Origin: Ixodes scapularis
Lineage: Eukaryota; Arthropoda; Arachnida; Ixodida; Ixodidae
Direction: 5' to 3'
Length of the DNA stretch: 64,000 bases
Assembly: GCF_016920785.2 (NCBI RefSeq)
Contig: NW_024609879.1
Location: forward strand, 14,385,145-14,449,144
A program made the translations under genes and the position numbers. Under the pieces are notes generated by a model. It saw nothing but the letters and a program-made list of their open reading frames with translations, ran no database searches and was not told the DNA's origin. Positions 44,591-55,763 of the stretch are shown here, one piece after another; within the stretch, counting starts at the first letter, position 1; each line of letters opens with the position of its first letter.

Positions 44591-46283
44591 CGTCGGGCCT
44601 CTATTCGCTACATTTCTAATAAACGAAACTCGAGTAGACCTCAGCCTAACTCTGGCACGAACACTTCCATGCGCTTCTTTCGTTACATCTAAAAACGTAA
44701 CAACGACCTAAATATGACGGCTCGTCAACGCCTCTCCTTGAAGAATATTTGGAGAATCCACAACTCTGGGCGCATCAAGGTGGATTACTGCGACAGTTCG
44801 CCTAGACTCTTTTCGAATTCGCGGTGGTAGAGTTGGTGTCGGCGCGTCAGTGATGTCATCTGGACGTTTGTCTGTCTGTTCGTGTATGCCCAGGAAAGGC
44901 ACAGATGCAGAGGTTCACTGCACGTGAACTTTGACTCTGCCTGGTTCGTGGCCACTGGCGTTGGTCGTCAGAATGGGGTCTCCACGGTCCGAACAGCATT
45001 GCGAAACCTTCGGACATCAGTTGGTTTGGTGGCGCAGACGAACCAACGGGAGATGCGACAGACGTTGCCATTGTGCACTCAATGCACGCAGCACATAGTT
45101 CAGAGTTTTTTTGCGCCGATTACCTCCGCGTTCATAAGAAGATACCTTCCAAAAGAAATTTTCACGGTGTCAAGCGTCTAGATGTTGAATTACTGTGGAC
45201 ACTGCATGCTACACGGATCTGGTAATTTGCAGAATACAGACAAGGTCTGCCGGCACCGTTTCGGGCGCGTCAAGGCGCTCCTATCCTCATCTGCCTGCAC
45301 ACTTGGTAAAACCGACGAGACATTTCTTCAGGAAGACAAGCAGTCAATGACCTGACCAGGTACGTCCAACTTTCCAAAGTTTCTTCCTTGAAGCCAGCAT
45401 CTTCCATTCGGAAGTGGCTCAGAAAATCTAATGGGTAGGAAAAACAGAGATTGAAAAGGAAATGTTGACAAAAGATACGCTTTTGTTTAAGTACATAAGC
45501 GATACTTCAACTTGCGCGTATTTTTGCCAACACTTTCTTTTCAATCTCTGCCCCTTTTTTCTTACTATTAGACTTTTAAGCCGCTTGCGAATAGAATATG
45601 CTGGCTTCAACGAAAAAACTTTGGAAACAAAAACTCAGTTTATTGGCTGCTTTTTCTTCCTGAAGAAATGTTTCGGTGGTTTCATCAGGTCTGCCGGTCG
45701 ATGGAAATATGAGCACTTTCAGGCGCCCCAAAGCGATGCTGGCAGACCTGCTGTTCTCTATCCTCCAAATTACCAGATCCTGGTAGCATGCAGCGTCCGC
45801 TGTAATTCATCATCTAAACGCTTGACAGTGTGAAAATTTTTGTCGGAAGGTATCTTCTTCTTGTGAACGCGGAGGTGATCGGTGCAAAAAACTCTGAGCG
45901 ATGTGCTGCGTGCCTTGAGTGGACAACGGCGACGTCTCTCGCCCCTCCCGTTGCTTCGTCTGCGCCACCAAACCAACTGAAGCCCGAAGGTTTCGCAATG
46001 CTGTTGCGACCAAGCAGATCTCCCGCTGACGACCAACGCCAATGGCCACGCACCAGGCAGAGTCAAAGTTCACGTGCAGTGAACCTCTGCATCTGTGCCT
46101 TTCCTGGGCGTACACGCACATACACGCAAACGTCCAGATGACATCGATGACGCGCCGACACCAACTCTGCCGCCGCTCATTCGAAAAGAGTCTAGCTGAA
46201 CTGTCGCAGTAATCCACGTTGACGCGTCTATAGTTGTGGATTCTCCAAATATTCTGCAAGGGTCGTCATATTTAGTCGTTGTT

Positions 46284-46732
46284 TAAAGCGACCAGACGTT
46301 CCGATTTAGGTGGGATAGGTTCCGGTTTCCCGGCCGTGGTCCCATGAACTGTCCCAGCAACGTGCTTGTGGGACGGTGCTTTGTCCCGCTTCGGCTCCCC
46401 CAGACGGCGAATAAATAAAAGTTGCTGTTAAACGAATGTATCGCATCAGTGAGAGGGTGCTTTTTCAAATCAACGAACAAGATATGCTCGACAGAGAGGA
46501 TACTGAAGGTTAGTTTGCGTATGACATGTGAACAAAACTATGGATATACTATTCAAAAATAAATACATTATTACTAAAGAAATATTCCAACCAAATGTAT
46601 TAGATGTGCATGCCAAACAGTATGCAAAGTGCAAGGAAAAGAAAGGCGCACGGTGAATCGAAAAAAATGAAAAGGTGTGATCCCACCCCGATACGCGTCT
46701 CGCATTGGGTCCCGAGGAATATGGCCACTTTA
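46284..46732. mobile_element. 449-bp hAT-like MITE in the right palindrome arm
   Basis: The 8-bp repeat TCGTTGTT is at 46276-46283 and 46733-46740. Ends TAAAGCGACC and TAAAGTGGCC (complement of right) fit the hAT end rule YARNG. The left arm has the empty site (CGTTGTTACGTTTTTAG as complement). Confidence 0.85.
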
Positions 46733-46840
46733 TCGTTGTTACGTTTTTAGGCCCAAGGAAAGAGGCCCAAGGAGTAGGCTAAAGTCTACTCCAGTTTCGT
46801 TTATTCTTTTATTAGAACTATAGAGAGCAGAGTCGCGACA

Positions 46841-47030
46841 CCTCGGGTACAAGGGTACGGGGCGATTATGTTACGGCGGAGCCAAGGGGGGTGCCTACGT
46901 TTGCCCCGCGTCAAACGAGAGCTCATATATCTTACTAGCTCCTGACACCAACGGTGACCGCGGATAAACGTAAATGAACCTCCTCCTTGGCTTCGCCGTC
47001 ACATAAGTGCCCCGTAGCCTTGTACCCGAA
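46841..47030. repeat. 190-bp hairpin MITE in the right arm
   Basis: Inverted counterpart of 44385-44590: CCTCGGGTACAAGGGTACGG at one end and TTGTACCCGAAGCG at the other, with TTACGGCGGAGCCAAGG inside. Confidence 0.8.
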
Positions 47031-47581
47031 GCGTCGTTATTTTATTCCTTACAGTTTTAATAAATGAGCCATGCGAAGTCCAAGTGCACGTAAGCAACCA
47101 CAAGAAAAAAAATCTGGAAATATGTCTTATTACAGCAAGCTACAACACATAAATATTTTAATTGTGGTGAAAAAATTACTTCTCCTATAAAAAGAAGAAA
47201 AAAAACTTAGCGGGGTGAAACGAGAAACGCCGGAGTCAAGACGCCTCGCAACCGCCACTTTGACCGCTCAGAACCTTTGCACCAAGCAAATGATGCAACA
47301 TGTTTTTGTACATTCTTTTTTCCTGGCCTAAGGAGAGTTGTACGCCAGAGTGTTAATAAAATCGATACCGAGTTTTTTTATTTTGTTTTTTCAATATGGG
47401 TATTTTCTTGAAAATGTGTGTATTTCAAAATATATTTTTCTATGCTTCTATTTTTATTGGAAGCTCATAATTTGCAGGTATAATTTAGATGGCCTGGCCT
47501 ATATTATGTATAGTTCTCAAGGCCACTAATGCCATACATATTGAGGTAGAAGGCCTGAAATTGGGTGTATTTGTTCCGCCT

Positions 47582-48480
47582 GGTCTGTGCTGCCAGAACT
47601 GAAGTGGCAGATCTGTCTCGTCTACCTGGACGACGTCGCAGTGTATTCCGGCGACTTCGACAAGCACTTGCAATGAGTCCGAGCTGTTCTCCAAGGCATA
47701 CAAACCGCCGGACTCATCCTCAAGCCGTCAAACTGTCGGTTCGCATATGACGAACTGAAGCTCTCAGGTCACGCGGTCAGTAGCGAAGGCATTCGCCCAG
47801 AAACAGAGAAGACTCGCGCCGCCGCAGCATTTCCAGCGCCGCAAACAAGAAGGCCATGCAGAGGTTCGTTGGACTACGTGCCTACTATCGGCGCGTCATT
47901 TGGGATTTCGCTAGGATTCCAGCGCAGCTCACAAACCTCACGAAGGACGCTGAGAAGTACAAATGGGCCGAGGAACAGCAACAGGCATTCGACGAGCTGA
48001 AGCGACCACTCCAGACTCCTCTTGTTCTTGGACATTTCGATCAGGATGCGGAAACCGAGATTCACACGGACGTAACTAATCCAGGACTTGGCGCGGTACT
48101 GGTTCAAGTGCAATGGGGTGCCGAGCGAGCCATCGCCTACGCAAGGCGGACACCATCCAAGGCAGAGAACAAATACTCCACGACTGAGGAAGAATGCCGT
48201 GCAGTCGTCTGGGCAATCACGAAGTTTCGTCCATACTTGTATGAGAGCCCCTTCCGTGTGGTCACGTACCATCACTCGCTCTGCTGGCTTGCGAACCTCA
48301 AGGATCTTTAAGGACGCCTTGCCCGATGGAGTCTTCGACTACAAGAGTTCAACATGACTGTGGTCTACAAGTCACGCCGCGAGCACATTGACGCCGACTA
48401 CCTGTCCAGCGCCCGTCGAAACAACTTCCGGCAGCAGCGAACGACGATGACAACGACTGCTTCCTAGGCGCTGTGAACAC
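47582..48480 (+). pseudogene. pol: Gypsy E pol: RT and RNase H
   Basis: It starts in the RT core at WQICLVYLDDVAVYSGDFDK, with the YLDD catalytic site, followed by a TGA in the next helix (HLQ then stop). After a frameshift the frame 47856-48311 gives the RT connection and RNase H (EIHTDVTNPGLGAVLVQ, NKYSTTEEECRAVVWA). A catalytic-region Asp is Tyr in VVTYHHSLCWL, and a TAA follows LKDL. All RT upstream of YLDD is replaced by the palindrome. Confidence 0.87.
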
Positions 48481-48519
48481 CGATGACACATGGCACAACG
48501 TAAACAAGATTATCCTGAG

Positions 48520-49461
48520 CTTCGCGAACTAACAGACCACCTGGAAGGGCATGGGAGTACCATGCCTCGTGTTTTCTCATGAGCCCTGCCGACCTTCGCC
48601 ATTCGACAAGGTGTACTCTACAAAGAAAACTTTGGCGACAACAAGTCGTCATGGCTGCTGGTAATCCTGACGGACCTTCGAGAGAAGTTCCTTCAAGCCT
48701 GCCACGACGACCCGACGTCCGGACACCTTGTTTACAGCCGGACGCTGGCCCATATTCGTAAAAGGAATTACTGGCCCAAGCTCTCTGAAACCTTCCATCT
48801 ATGCACACGATCATGCCACGAGTGCCAGCGACGCAAGAAACCTCTGAAGAGGCATGGTGGCCTCCTGCAGCCAATTTCTCCTCCAACTGCATAATTATCC
48901 AGCCGTTTCCCGCCGTCCACGTCGGGAAACTGCTGGATAATCGTCGTTAGAGATTATCTCATACGGTGCGTCGAAACGAAAGCCTTTCTTCAGAGACAGC
49001 TGTAGAAGTCGCAAAGTTTTTCATCGAGTCTATCGTCCTCCAGCACGGCGCTTCTGAAGTTCTGAACTCAGAACGTGGATAATCGTTCATGGCCCAGATG
49101 ACGCAAGAAATATTTCGTCTCAGCCATACCTGCCATCGTCTCAACAGAGCATACGACCCGCAGGCCAACGGGATGACGGCGAGACTCAACAAAACCATCG
49201 CCGGCATTATTTTTTTGTACGTCGACGTGAAGCACAAGACATGGGACGAATTGTTGCCGTACGTCACATTTGCCTACAATACGGCCGTGCAAAATACCAC
49301 ATGGGTGACATCCTTTCAAGTGGTTTTTGGTCGCAAAGTAACGGCAATTCTGGACGCGATGTTACCTCGCGAACCGGCTGTCGACGGAGCGACGACGCCC
49401 AGATGGTTTTCCGAATGGGCAAACGTACGTCAGCTCACGTCAGCTTCGGATTAAAGTCGAA
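48520..49461 (+). pseudogene. pol: Gypsy E integrase, zinc finger and core
   Basis: CHDDPTSGHLVYSRTLAHI and RSCHECQRRKKPL form the H-H-C-C finger. The core survives in 49089-49454 with YDPQANGMTARLNKTIAG and LPYVTFAYNTAVQ. The catalytic Glu of the usual GLTERLNK is Ala. Several stops and frameshifts lie between. Confidence 0.85.
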
Positions 49462-49583
49462 CCCACACCATGTCTCAAAGCTGGAAATGGACGTCACGGC
49501 GACAAAGGTTTTAGCAGCCAGTCTCGGCTGCTAAAACCTTTGTCGTCGTGACGTCCATTTCCAGCCCTGAGACATGGGGTGGG
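49462..49583. repeat. 122-bp hairpin made by local inverted duplication
   Basis: CCCACACCATGTCTCAAAGC at the left is the complement of the right arm ending TGAGACATGGGGTGGG. The right arm is native integrase-tail sequence (compare gypsy D GACGTGGAGTTTCAGCCC); the left arm is its inverted copy. The turn is a few bases near 49522. Confidence 0.88.
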
Positions 49584-49765
49584 TCTGGACACCTATTCCC
49601 CACCGTGTTCTTAGCGAGAAACTCCTGAAACGGTGTTTTGGACCCCACAGGGTAGTTCGTCGACTTGGAGACCTGAACAACGAGGTGATGCCCGAGGGAA
49701 CAAGAACATCATCACGCCGCCCACCACGACTCGAATTCGTCCTCGTCGTGCGCCTGAGGCGGTAG
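49584..49765 (+). pseudogene. pol: Gypsy E integrase C-terminal tail
   Basis: VWTPIPHRVLSEKLLKRCFG and RRLGDLNNEVMPEGT match the gypsy D tail. It ends near VLVVRLRR followed by a stop. Confidence 0.85.
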
Positions 49766-49886
49766 TAAGCTCGATAGGACTGTGGACCTTATGAGTTCCA
49801 AAGGACTCTTTAGTTTACCGTTATTTTAATTTTCGTTGTTTTGTTGTGTGTTTCATCGGGGTGGTACATTTTAAAGGGGAGGGCAA

Positions 49887-50295
49887 TGCCGCGCGCGCAG
49901 CTGGCTGATTTAGCAGCACACAATCAAGAAAAAAAAAGCTGAGTAGGCAGCGCGGGTTATCGTTCTTGCCTCCCACGCAAACCACCCGGGTTCGATTGCT
50001 GGAAGCGACGCGTGTTTTACTTATTGTTGAAATTTAGTGTTCTGGTGAATTCAATAATCCAATAATAGGTCTGAATGTTCTACGTATCGAACCTTCTACG
50101 CCGATGGTTCCAGAAGCGCACGCGCGCGTGCCATGCCGCAAGCAGTCTCGCTTCAGCGCTCTTTCATGCTGCTTCGCCGACATCCGACTCCTGCGACGCT
50201 GAGTTACTTCTATTTTGTTTTGGGCACAAGTTCGCCCTATTAAACGCTTAGTTCGGTCAGTTCTTATTGGCCTTATCATTGTGTCATTCGTGACA
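49887..50295 (+). repeat. 3' LTR of gypsy E
   Basis: A purine tract AAAGGGGAGGG (49873-49883) precedes TG at 49887. The end GTGTCATTCGTGACA at 50295 matches the gypsy C/D LTR end, and GGCACAAGTTCGCCC is shared, but the rest is diverged. It carries a tRNA-like insert. Confidence 0.65.
49941..50013 (+). repeat. tRNA-Gly-like segment, probable SINE head
   Basis: CTTGCCTCCCACGCAA resembles a tRNA-Gly anticodon arm with CCC, and CCCGGGTTCGATTGCTGG resembles a T arm with the B box GGTTCGATTGC (49989-49999). The acceptor stem does not pair, so it is not a working tRNA gene. Tick SINEs (Ruka family) are tRNA-derived; assignment to them is inference. Confidence 0.5.
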
Positions 50296-50799
50296 ATATA
50301 CTTGCCTTAAAATTAAAAAAAAATTCTTGGAGAAAAAGAAAGGTGCGAAAGCCGCACTATATTTATAGCATCGTACACGGAGGAGGTGGTCATTGACAAA
50401 TATACCTATTTCAAATGATCAGCATAACAAATGCATCCGTAGCATGGCCAAGAATCCGAGACATTCGGTTTAGTTCCATTCCGCGACGACATGTGGCGCC
50501 TAAGCCCCGAGCGAAATCACTTTTCCAATTTCCAATGTGCCCTCTGTTTCCGCCCGCACCGCCAATCTTATCTTCGAATCCGGAGAGGAGACATCGTAAT
50601 GCAGTAAGGGCATAGCACTGATAACACGCTCAAGACAGCTCCGAACCTCGGAACCCCTCAAGGTCACAGCTGGGCGCGCCTAGCGCAGACGTGCAATGTG
50701 TAATTGCTTCTCCGGCAGCCAATGTGCATTTTAAAGTGATAAGCTAACGCTCAAGACTATTGCTCCATCGCTAAAAAGCCAAATTTAAACCGAGCAAAC
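50296..50799. other. Unassigned sequence
   Basis: No gene or element recognised. Confidence 0.4.
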
Positions 50800-51400
50800 T
50801 TAAAGCTATACTTCGTCTCACCTTAGCACGGACTGGCCCCAGAGGCTGCTCTAGCGCGAGACGGTAGCCTTGATTGGCGTTCGCGCCACACGAGCCCTCG
50901 TGCAGCCGCCGAGGTGTCGTCGAAAGCAAATAGCTCGCGCTTTTAGGACGCGACCAACAATAGCCCATGCTAAGGTTAGACGAAGTATTGAAACGCGAGC
51001 CGAATCCGCTGCGTTTTCCTACCTCGCACCGGCGGTAGTGCATCGAACATAAGGTAAAACGATGCTAAAAGTGCTCTGTTTCAGGCTGGGCTTTCTCTTA
51101 TCACTGGAGCCTGTTAGGGAGGGTCTTCTGGCTTAGGGCGCTTTGGCTCAGGCTATGCTTTGTCTCACCTCAGCATGGACTATTGTTAGCCATGCATGCT
51201 GAAGGCGCGAGCCGTTTCCTTTGAATCACTCCTCAGCGGTTGCGCGAGCGCTCGGGCAGAGAGTACTTCAGTCGATTTTGTCAAGCGTGAGACGGCAGCC
51301 CTGACTGCGTAGATTGGCATCCTCGCAGCACGAGTGCTCGCGCAGCTGCCGAGGCGTCACCCAAAGCGATTATCCCGGGCTTTTAATGCGCGTGGTTGCT
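50800..51400. repeat. Diverged tandem and inverted duplication
   Basis: GTCTCACCTTAGCACGGACT (50817) and GTCTCACCTCAGCATGGACT (about 51162) start two direct units; both continue with GCG(T/C)GAGACGG(C/T)AGCC and CACGAG(T/C)... blocks. Between them GCCCATGCTAAGGTTAGACG (about 50962) is an inverted copy of the start. Confidence 0.7.
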
Positions 51401-51492
51401 AAAAAGATACAATTATAGCTTTGGCTGTGATACGGTGGAATATGCACGTCAGCTATTTATTTGTCTGTTTTGTAAACAAGCTCACTATGGTG

Positions 51493-51642
51493 GGTGACAG
51501 CTCAAGAGTGCAGTGGAAGCTCCGCCTTCAGCGCGCGCTCCTTGCCTTCCACCGCGCTTTGGCTGCACGTGCACGCTTGTGCTATCAAGGCCACAGAGCT
51601 CGTGCAGGAAGCGGAGCTTCCACTGCACTCTTGAGCTGTCAC
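51493..51642. repeat. 150-bp fold-back
   Basis: GTGACAGCTCAAGAGTGCAG and CTGCACTCTTGAGCTGTCAC are perfect complements; the arms extend to GGAAGCTCCGC. Flanks ACTATGG and ACTATAG may be a diverged duplication. Confidence 0.88.
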
Positions 51643-51744
51643 AGACTATAGAGTTCACTATTGGCGAACCCCTGCGCGTTTCCGGATTTGAACTTCTTTC
51701 CGTTTTGTTCCACGTCATTTTGCTTCCTGTACAGCTCGCAAGTA

Positions 51745-52287
51745 CAAGGGTCGTTTGATAAGTTTAGTAAATTTATACGATGAACAATTCAATGGATGAC
51801 GCCATGGCTGGCAAGTGTCATTCTTCAAACTAACCCAGGCTGGCTTCCAGACGGGAGCAAAGCGCTGTTCATGTTTGACAGACGGTTGAAGCGAACACTG
51901 TAGCGCTTGCCACAACAATGGAAAAGAAAAAACCCAGCCCTGTGCAATGATCAAGCACGTTTGTTTTCAAAATGTTAACGTCCACGTATCAAAACCGAGT
52001 TGCATGAAGTTCATGGGGACCCTTATTCAACGTTGAAGGCTGTTTAGTCCTGGGTTCATTGGATTAAACGTTGCAGAACGTTCCCTCAAGATGAAGCGCG
52101 CTCCGGACGCCGAGTTGAGGTCACCACGATGGATATTGTTGAATAAATTCAGAATATATTAACTGGAGGACAGTCGAGTGAATGTGCACAAGACTGCTGA
52201 GACCATAGGCATCTCAATATAACGTGTGCACAAAACCCTCTACAAAAAGCTGTGTGCGCGATGGGTTCCAGTACCACCTCCTAGATA
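51745..52287 (+). pseudogene. mariner element, 5' part with transposase N-terminus
   Basis: TA at 51743 is followed by CAAGGGTCGTTTGATAAGTT, a mariner-type terminal repeat. Downstream translation in shifting frames gives YSTLKAV, WVHWIKRCRTFPQDEARSGR, VNVHKTAETIGIS, RVHKTLYKK and ARWVP, the helix-turn-helix region of mariner transposases. No catalytic domain remains because a fold-back begins at 52288. Confidence 0.85.
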
Positions 52288-52470
52288 ACAAGGCCGTAAT
52301 GCTGATAATTTTTCGCCACAGAAGAAGGCCGATCGCGGGCCGTGATTGGACGCGAGGGCTGCGTCAGCGTCTCGTGCCTAATCAGAGAGACGGACGCAGC
52401 GCTCGTATCCAATCACCGCCCGCGATCGGCCTTCTTCTCTGACGAAAAATTATCAGCACTACGGCCTTGT
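52288..52470. repeat. 183-bp fold-back next to the mariner relic
   Basis: ACAAGGCCGTAATGCTGATA is matched by TATCAGCACTACGGCCTTGT. Inside, GAAGGCCGATCGCGGGC pairs with GCCCGCGATCGGCCTTC. Confidence 0.9.
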
Positions 52471-52689
52471 AACGATACCTCCTCTCCCCTCTGGCGGCCT
52501 TGGGCATGCATTGTACCGTTATCAAGGCGAAAAAGCGAACTGCTAAAGCTCTCCGTTAACTCTTTAGCACAACTGCCGCCCACCCCAGTTGCAAAATATT
52601 TATTATTCGCTCTAAGGTTGCTCCATATCTACCAACTTCGAGGGGCCGTGCGTTCTGAACGTTGGATCGTACTATACTCTGTTCGGGCC

Positions 52690-52866
52690 CCTAAGCTGAC
52701 AGTGTGGTGGAAGCTGCGTTTTGCCAGACCAATCAGTGGCCTGCCTCTTATCTCCTGAACTCGCTCTCGGCCCGTGGTATGTGGAGAGCAGGGTGGTCAC
52801 GTGGTGCAAGGCCGACAGTTGACTAGTCCAACAAGCACGCAGCTTCCACCGCACTGCCAACTTAGT
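52690..52866. repeat. 177-bp fold-back
   Basis: CTAAGCTGACAGTGTGGTGG and CCACCGCACTGCCAACTTAG pair, extending to AAGCTGCG / CGCAGCTT. The loop is about 110 bases. Confidence 0.82.
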
Positions 52867-53487
52867 GGTGAACACGAATCGAACGCGACTCGACGGGCGG
52901 ACGACGGCTGAGACATCCCTCCCAACCTAATCTATAAACCTCCCAACCTTTCTATATTTTCCAGCGTTTTCTCCCGATCCCCTTCCCTATCGACAGTGTG
53001 CGCACTGAGCGCGCAAGCAACTAAGTCAATTTTCTAAAAAAAAAGGGGGAAATAAACACCTCTCTCTCTCTTTCTTACTCAGCTAACAGCTGCTGTGCCA
53101 TCATAACTCGGGATATTAGATCTGCAACAACGAACAAAAGGTCCGTAGAAGGAAAGAACATATCGTCTACATCTTCATTGTTCCTCGAACCTGCTACTTG
53201 TTTCGTGTTATACACCTTCCAAACGCTTATCTCTGGTGCGAAAAATTTCGAGCGACTGGACTGTAAACGGAGGTGCGGAGTACGATATTTCGCGGAGAAG
53301 AGCTACTGAGCATGATCAAAATGCACTCCATAGCCAAATAAAGATGGCAACTAACAGAAGACCGAAGATCTACACCATGCACATTGGCGCCAATGTATAT
53401 AGGGCCATTCAAATTAGAGCCTTCTGCGAGATACCATCTTTGTTTGCTGGGCTGTGGAACTCTTTCGTATGAGAAATAACCCTCTGC
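52867..53487. other. Unassigned sequence
   Basis: A (CT)n run lies at 53060-53074. Nothing else recognised. Confidence 0.4.
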
Positions 53488-54080
53488 GAAATATTGTACA
53501 CCCGTCGTTAATATGAAGGTAGAGGCCGGTCCGTCGACCGCTCCGTACTATCCGCGTCATGACGGGGCGGGCGTGGCGGCTATCGAGCCTTATCGGCGCT
53601 TGGGGCTTCACCGAAATTAAGCACTTGGATCGAACACTGTCCTCGGTTTTACTGCTCCGCTCTGCAGAGAGCGTGAAAGTGGATTTCTATTTTGCGACTT
53701 TTTGTGGGCGCTGTGCACACGTCATTGACGGCAAATAGTTTGCATTTTGCACGTGAAAAAGTGCCGACGTTGCTCGGTATAGTTGATCAAAACTCAGATT
53801 CTTTCTTTATTATTGAGTGAACGCTAATAGCGATAAATATTTTTACAAAATAAAATATTTCGAGCGTATCACGACAGAAGCCACTTCGACTTTTCAAAAA
53901 TGAGCGTGGCCGAATGAGCCGAAAGAAATGCGACCGCATTAGAGGAAAAAACCAATAGTTACTTTATCAAGTCACCACAGCATAGAGTAATATACACAAG
54001 GTAAAGAGCGGACACTGCCATAGGCCCCAGCGGCCCAGATAGACCAGTGACAGGTAGCGCTCCTAGCGGGCGGTATTAAG
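53488..54080 (+). repeat. Dispersed repeat, copy inverted at 61740-62078
   Basis: Two blocks are shared in inverted order: GTACACCCGTCG...GCTCCGTACTATC (53495-53580) and CATAGAGTA...GGTAAAGAG...GGCCCAGATAG (53975-54040). On the minus strand the first block starts a frame MTRIVRSGRRTGLYLHINDG. Confidence 0.65.
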
Positions 54081-54694
54081 TATAATCTGATTCCGTTTCC
54101 GGTCAAGTTAGTTTCGGTTTCGGTTTGGGCGTTTTTGCTCCGGTTCTCCAATACCCTTCTCTCTTTCTTTCCTCGCCGCCGCGCTCATTTCTCGGGAGCA
54201 CCTTGACTCCTGAAGCCGCTGTTTTTTTTTTTTTTTTGTTTTTTTTAAATACTGACACTCTTTTGCTTTATTTTTTACGATAATTTCCGTGCAAAATGTG
54301 ACAAACAATATTTCAACTTACTTCACAAGGCAGAAGTATATACATTTTTTGTTCTTTTTTTATATTGCAAAGCATTGAAGTTACATAATCACCGCATTGA
54401 CTCCTGGCTGGTGGAGCATTTTGGGGTCAACAACAGTAAGTGGTTCGAACCCATTTTATTGGACCACATTCGTGTACACATGATTTACTTCAGAAGCTCT
54501 GTATGTTTTATAGGAAAGAGATCGATACTCACAAAAATAAATGAATATGAAGGACTTCGGCATTCGCACACTTCGTAATAGATTCTTAGCGGAACCAAGT
54601 TAACAAAACCCTTCCACGGAGAACATGCTGTATGATACATTCACTTTCACGCCGACTCGGGTACGGGAAGTAATTGCAAAAATAAATAAGACAT
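54081..54694. other. Unassigned sequence
   Basis: A T run lies at 54223-54247. No gene or element recognised. Confidence 0.4.
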
Positions 54695-55763
54695 CCCAGG
54701 CAGCACGCCAATGTCGGTCCGACATTGGCCTAACATTGGCAAAGACCGGCCGCAATATTGGACAATATTGGAAGCGCTACCCTTTCCAACGTTGGCCCAG
54801 TGATCGGTGCCAATGTTGGGCCACTGTTCAGCCACCGTTCCAGCCAATGTCGGCCCAATCATTGGTGCCAATGTTGGGCCATTGCTAAACCATGGTTCCA
54901 GCCAAGGTGCTCCCACATTGGCGAAAACCGGCGTAATATTGGACAACACTGGAAGCGCGACCCGATCCAATGTTGGCCGTTATGCTGATTTTTGGCCATC
55001 GTTGCACTCGCCCAGCTCTTTGCAAGTGCATTCACCAAGTTGTTTGCAAAAAGGAAGGTAAACAGACACAAGGGATTGTTTTAAAATCTCCAAAAAGTTT
55101 ATTACACACAGCTTATTCTGTAGACAGGCACAAAATCAGCAATTTGCAATATGTGAAGAGGTACTATTCAACTGTGATACAACTAAGAAGATTGCAAAGC
55201 AAACACAAACCGGGGTAATTCTTGGGTAGTGTCCAGTCTCCCGGCAGCTGGAAGAATTTTTTCCCCAAAATTCTACCGCTAATGGCCCTTCATTGGCGGT
55301 GTAATCAGTTCATCGAACGTCATTTCATAGACAGATCGTTTCATCAACACGCGATGTTTCATAAAAAAAACTCAAAATACGTCTTTTTCCCTCTTTTCTT
55401 TTTTTGCAATGAACCGCTTCAGACTTGGCATGAAGCGGCGTCAAAGGGTGGGCTGGTTCGGTGAGCACGCGCCTCAGGAATACACTTGCGTTGAAATGCC
55501 CCTACAGCGTGCAATTCGCGTAACGCATGTCAAGGAAACGTTGCGCCTCAGGAATACACGCACGACGAAATGCCCCTACAGCGCGCAATTCGCGTAACGC
55601 GTGTCGATGAAACAAAAATGTCAACGAAAAGGTGGCCACGAAACGTGTTTTCGCGAAACGCACGGAGAATAAAAAAGTCAGCATTCTACCTGCAGTTGTG
55701 ACATTATTTCAGACAGATAATGGCAGGCGACTGTCGGTAAGATTGCGGGAAACTTATTCTCCC

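Larger units (their letters stand above)
43802..47581. repeat. 3.8-kb imperfect palindrome with ~1.7-kb arms
   Basis: The outer ends AGGCGCAACAAAT (43802) and the complement of ATTTGTTCCGCCT (47581) pair. Pairing continues through TTTCAGGCCTTCTACCT, ACATGTTGCATCATTTGCTT, the two hairpins, GGAGAATCCACAACT and ATTGAAAAGGAAATGTTG to a centre near 45497. The right arm is longer because of a 449-bp MITE. Arms are clearly diverged. No coding region is recognised. Confidence 0.88.

Noticed and set aside
45300..45700. Further hammerhead or Penelope tip near CTGAAGAAATG
   Set aside because: The helix and GAAA strand do not follow in the right order, and the sequence is explained by the centre of the palindrome.
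49941..50013. Functional tRNA-Gly gene
   Set aside because: No pairing acceptor stem and imperfect anticodon and T stems.
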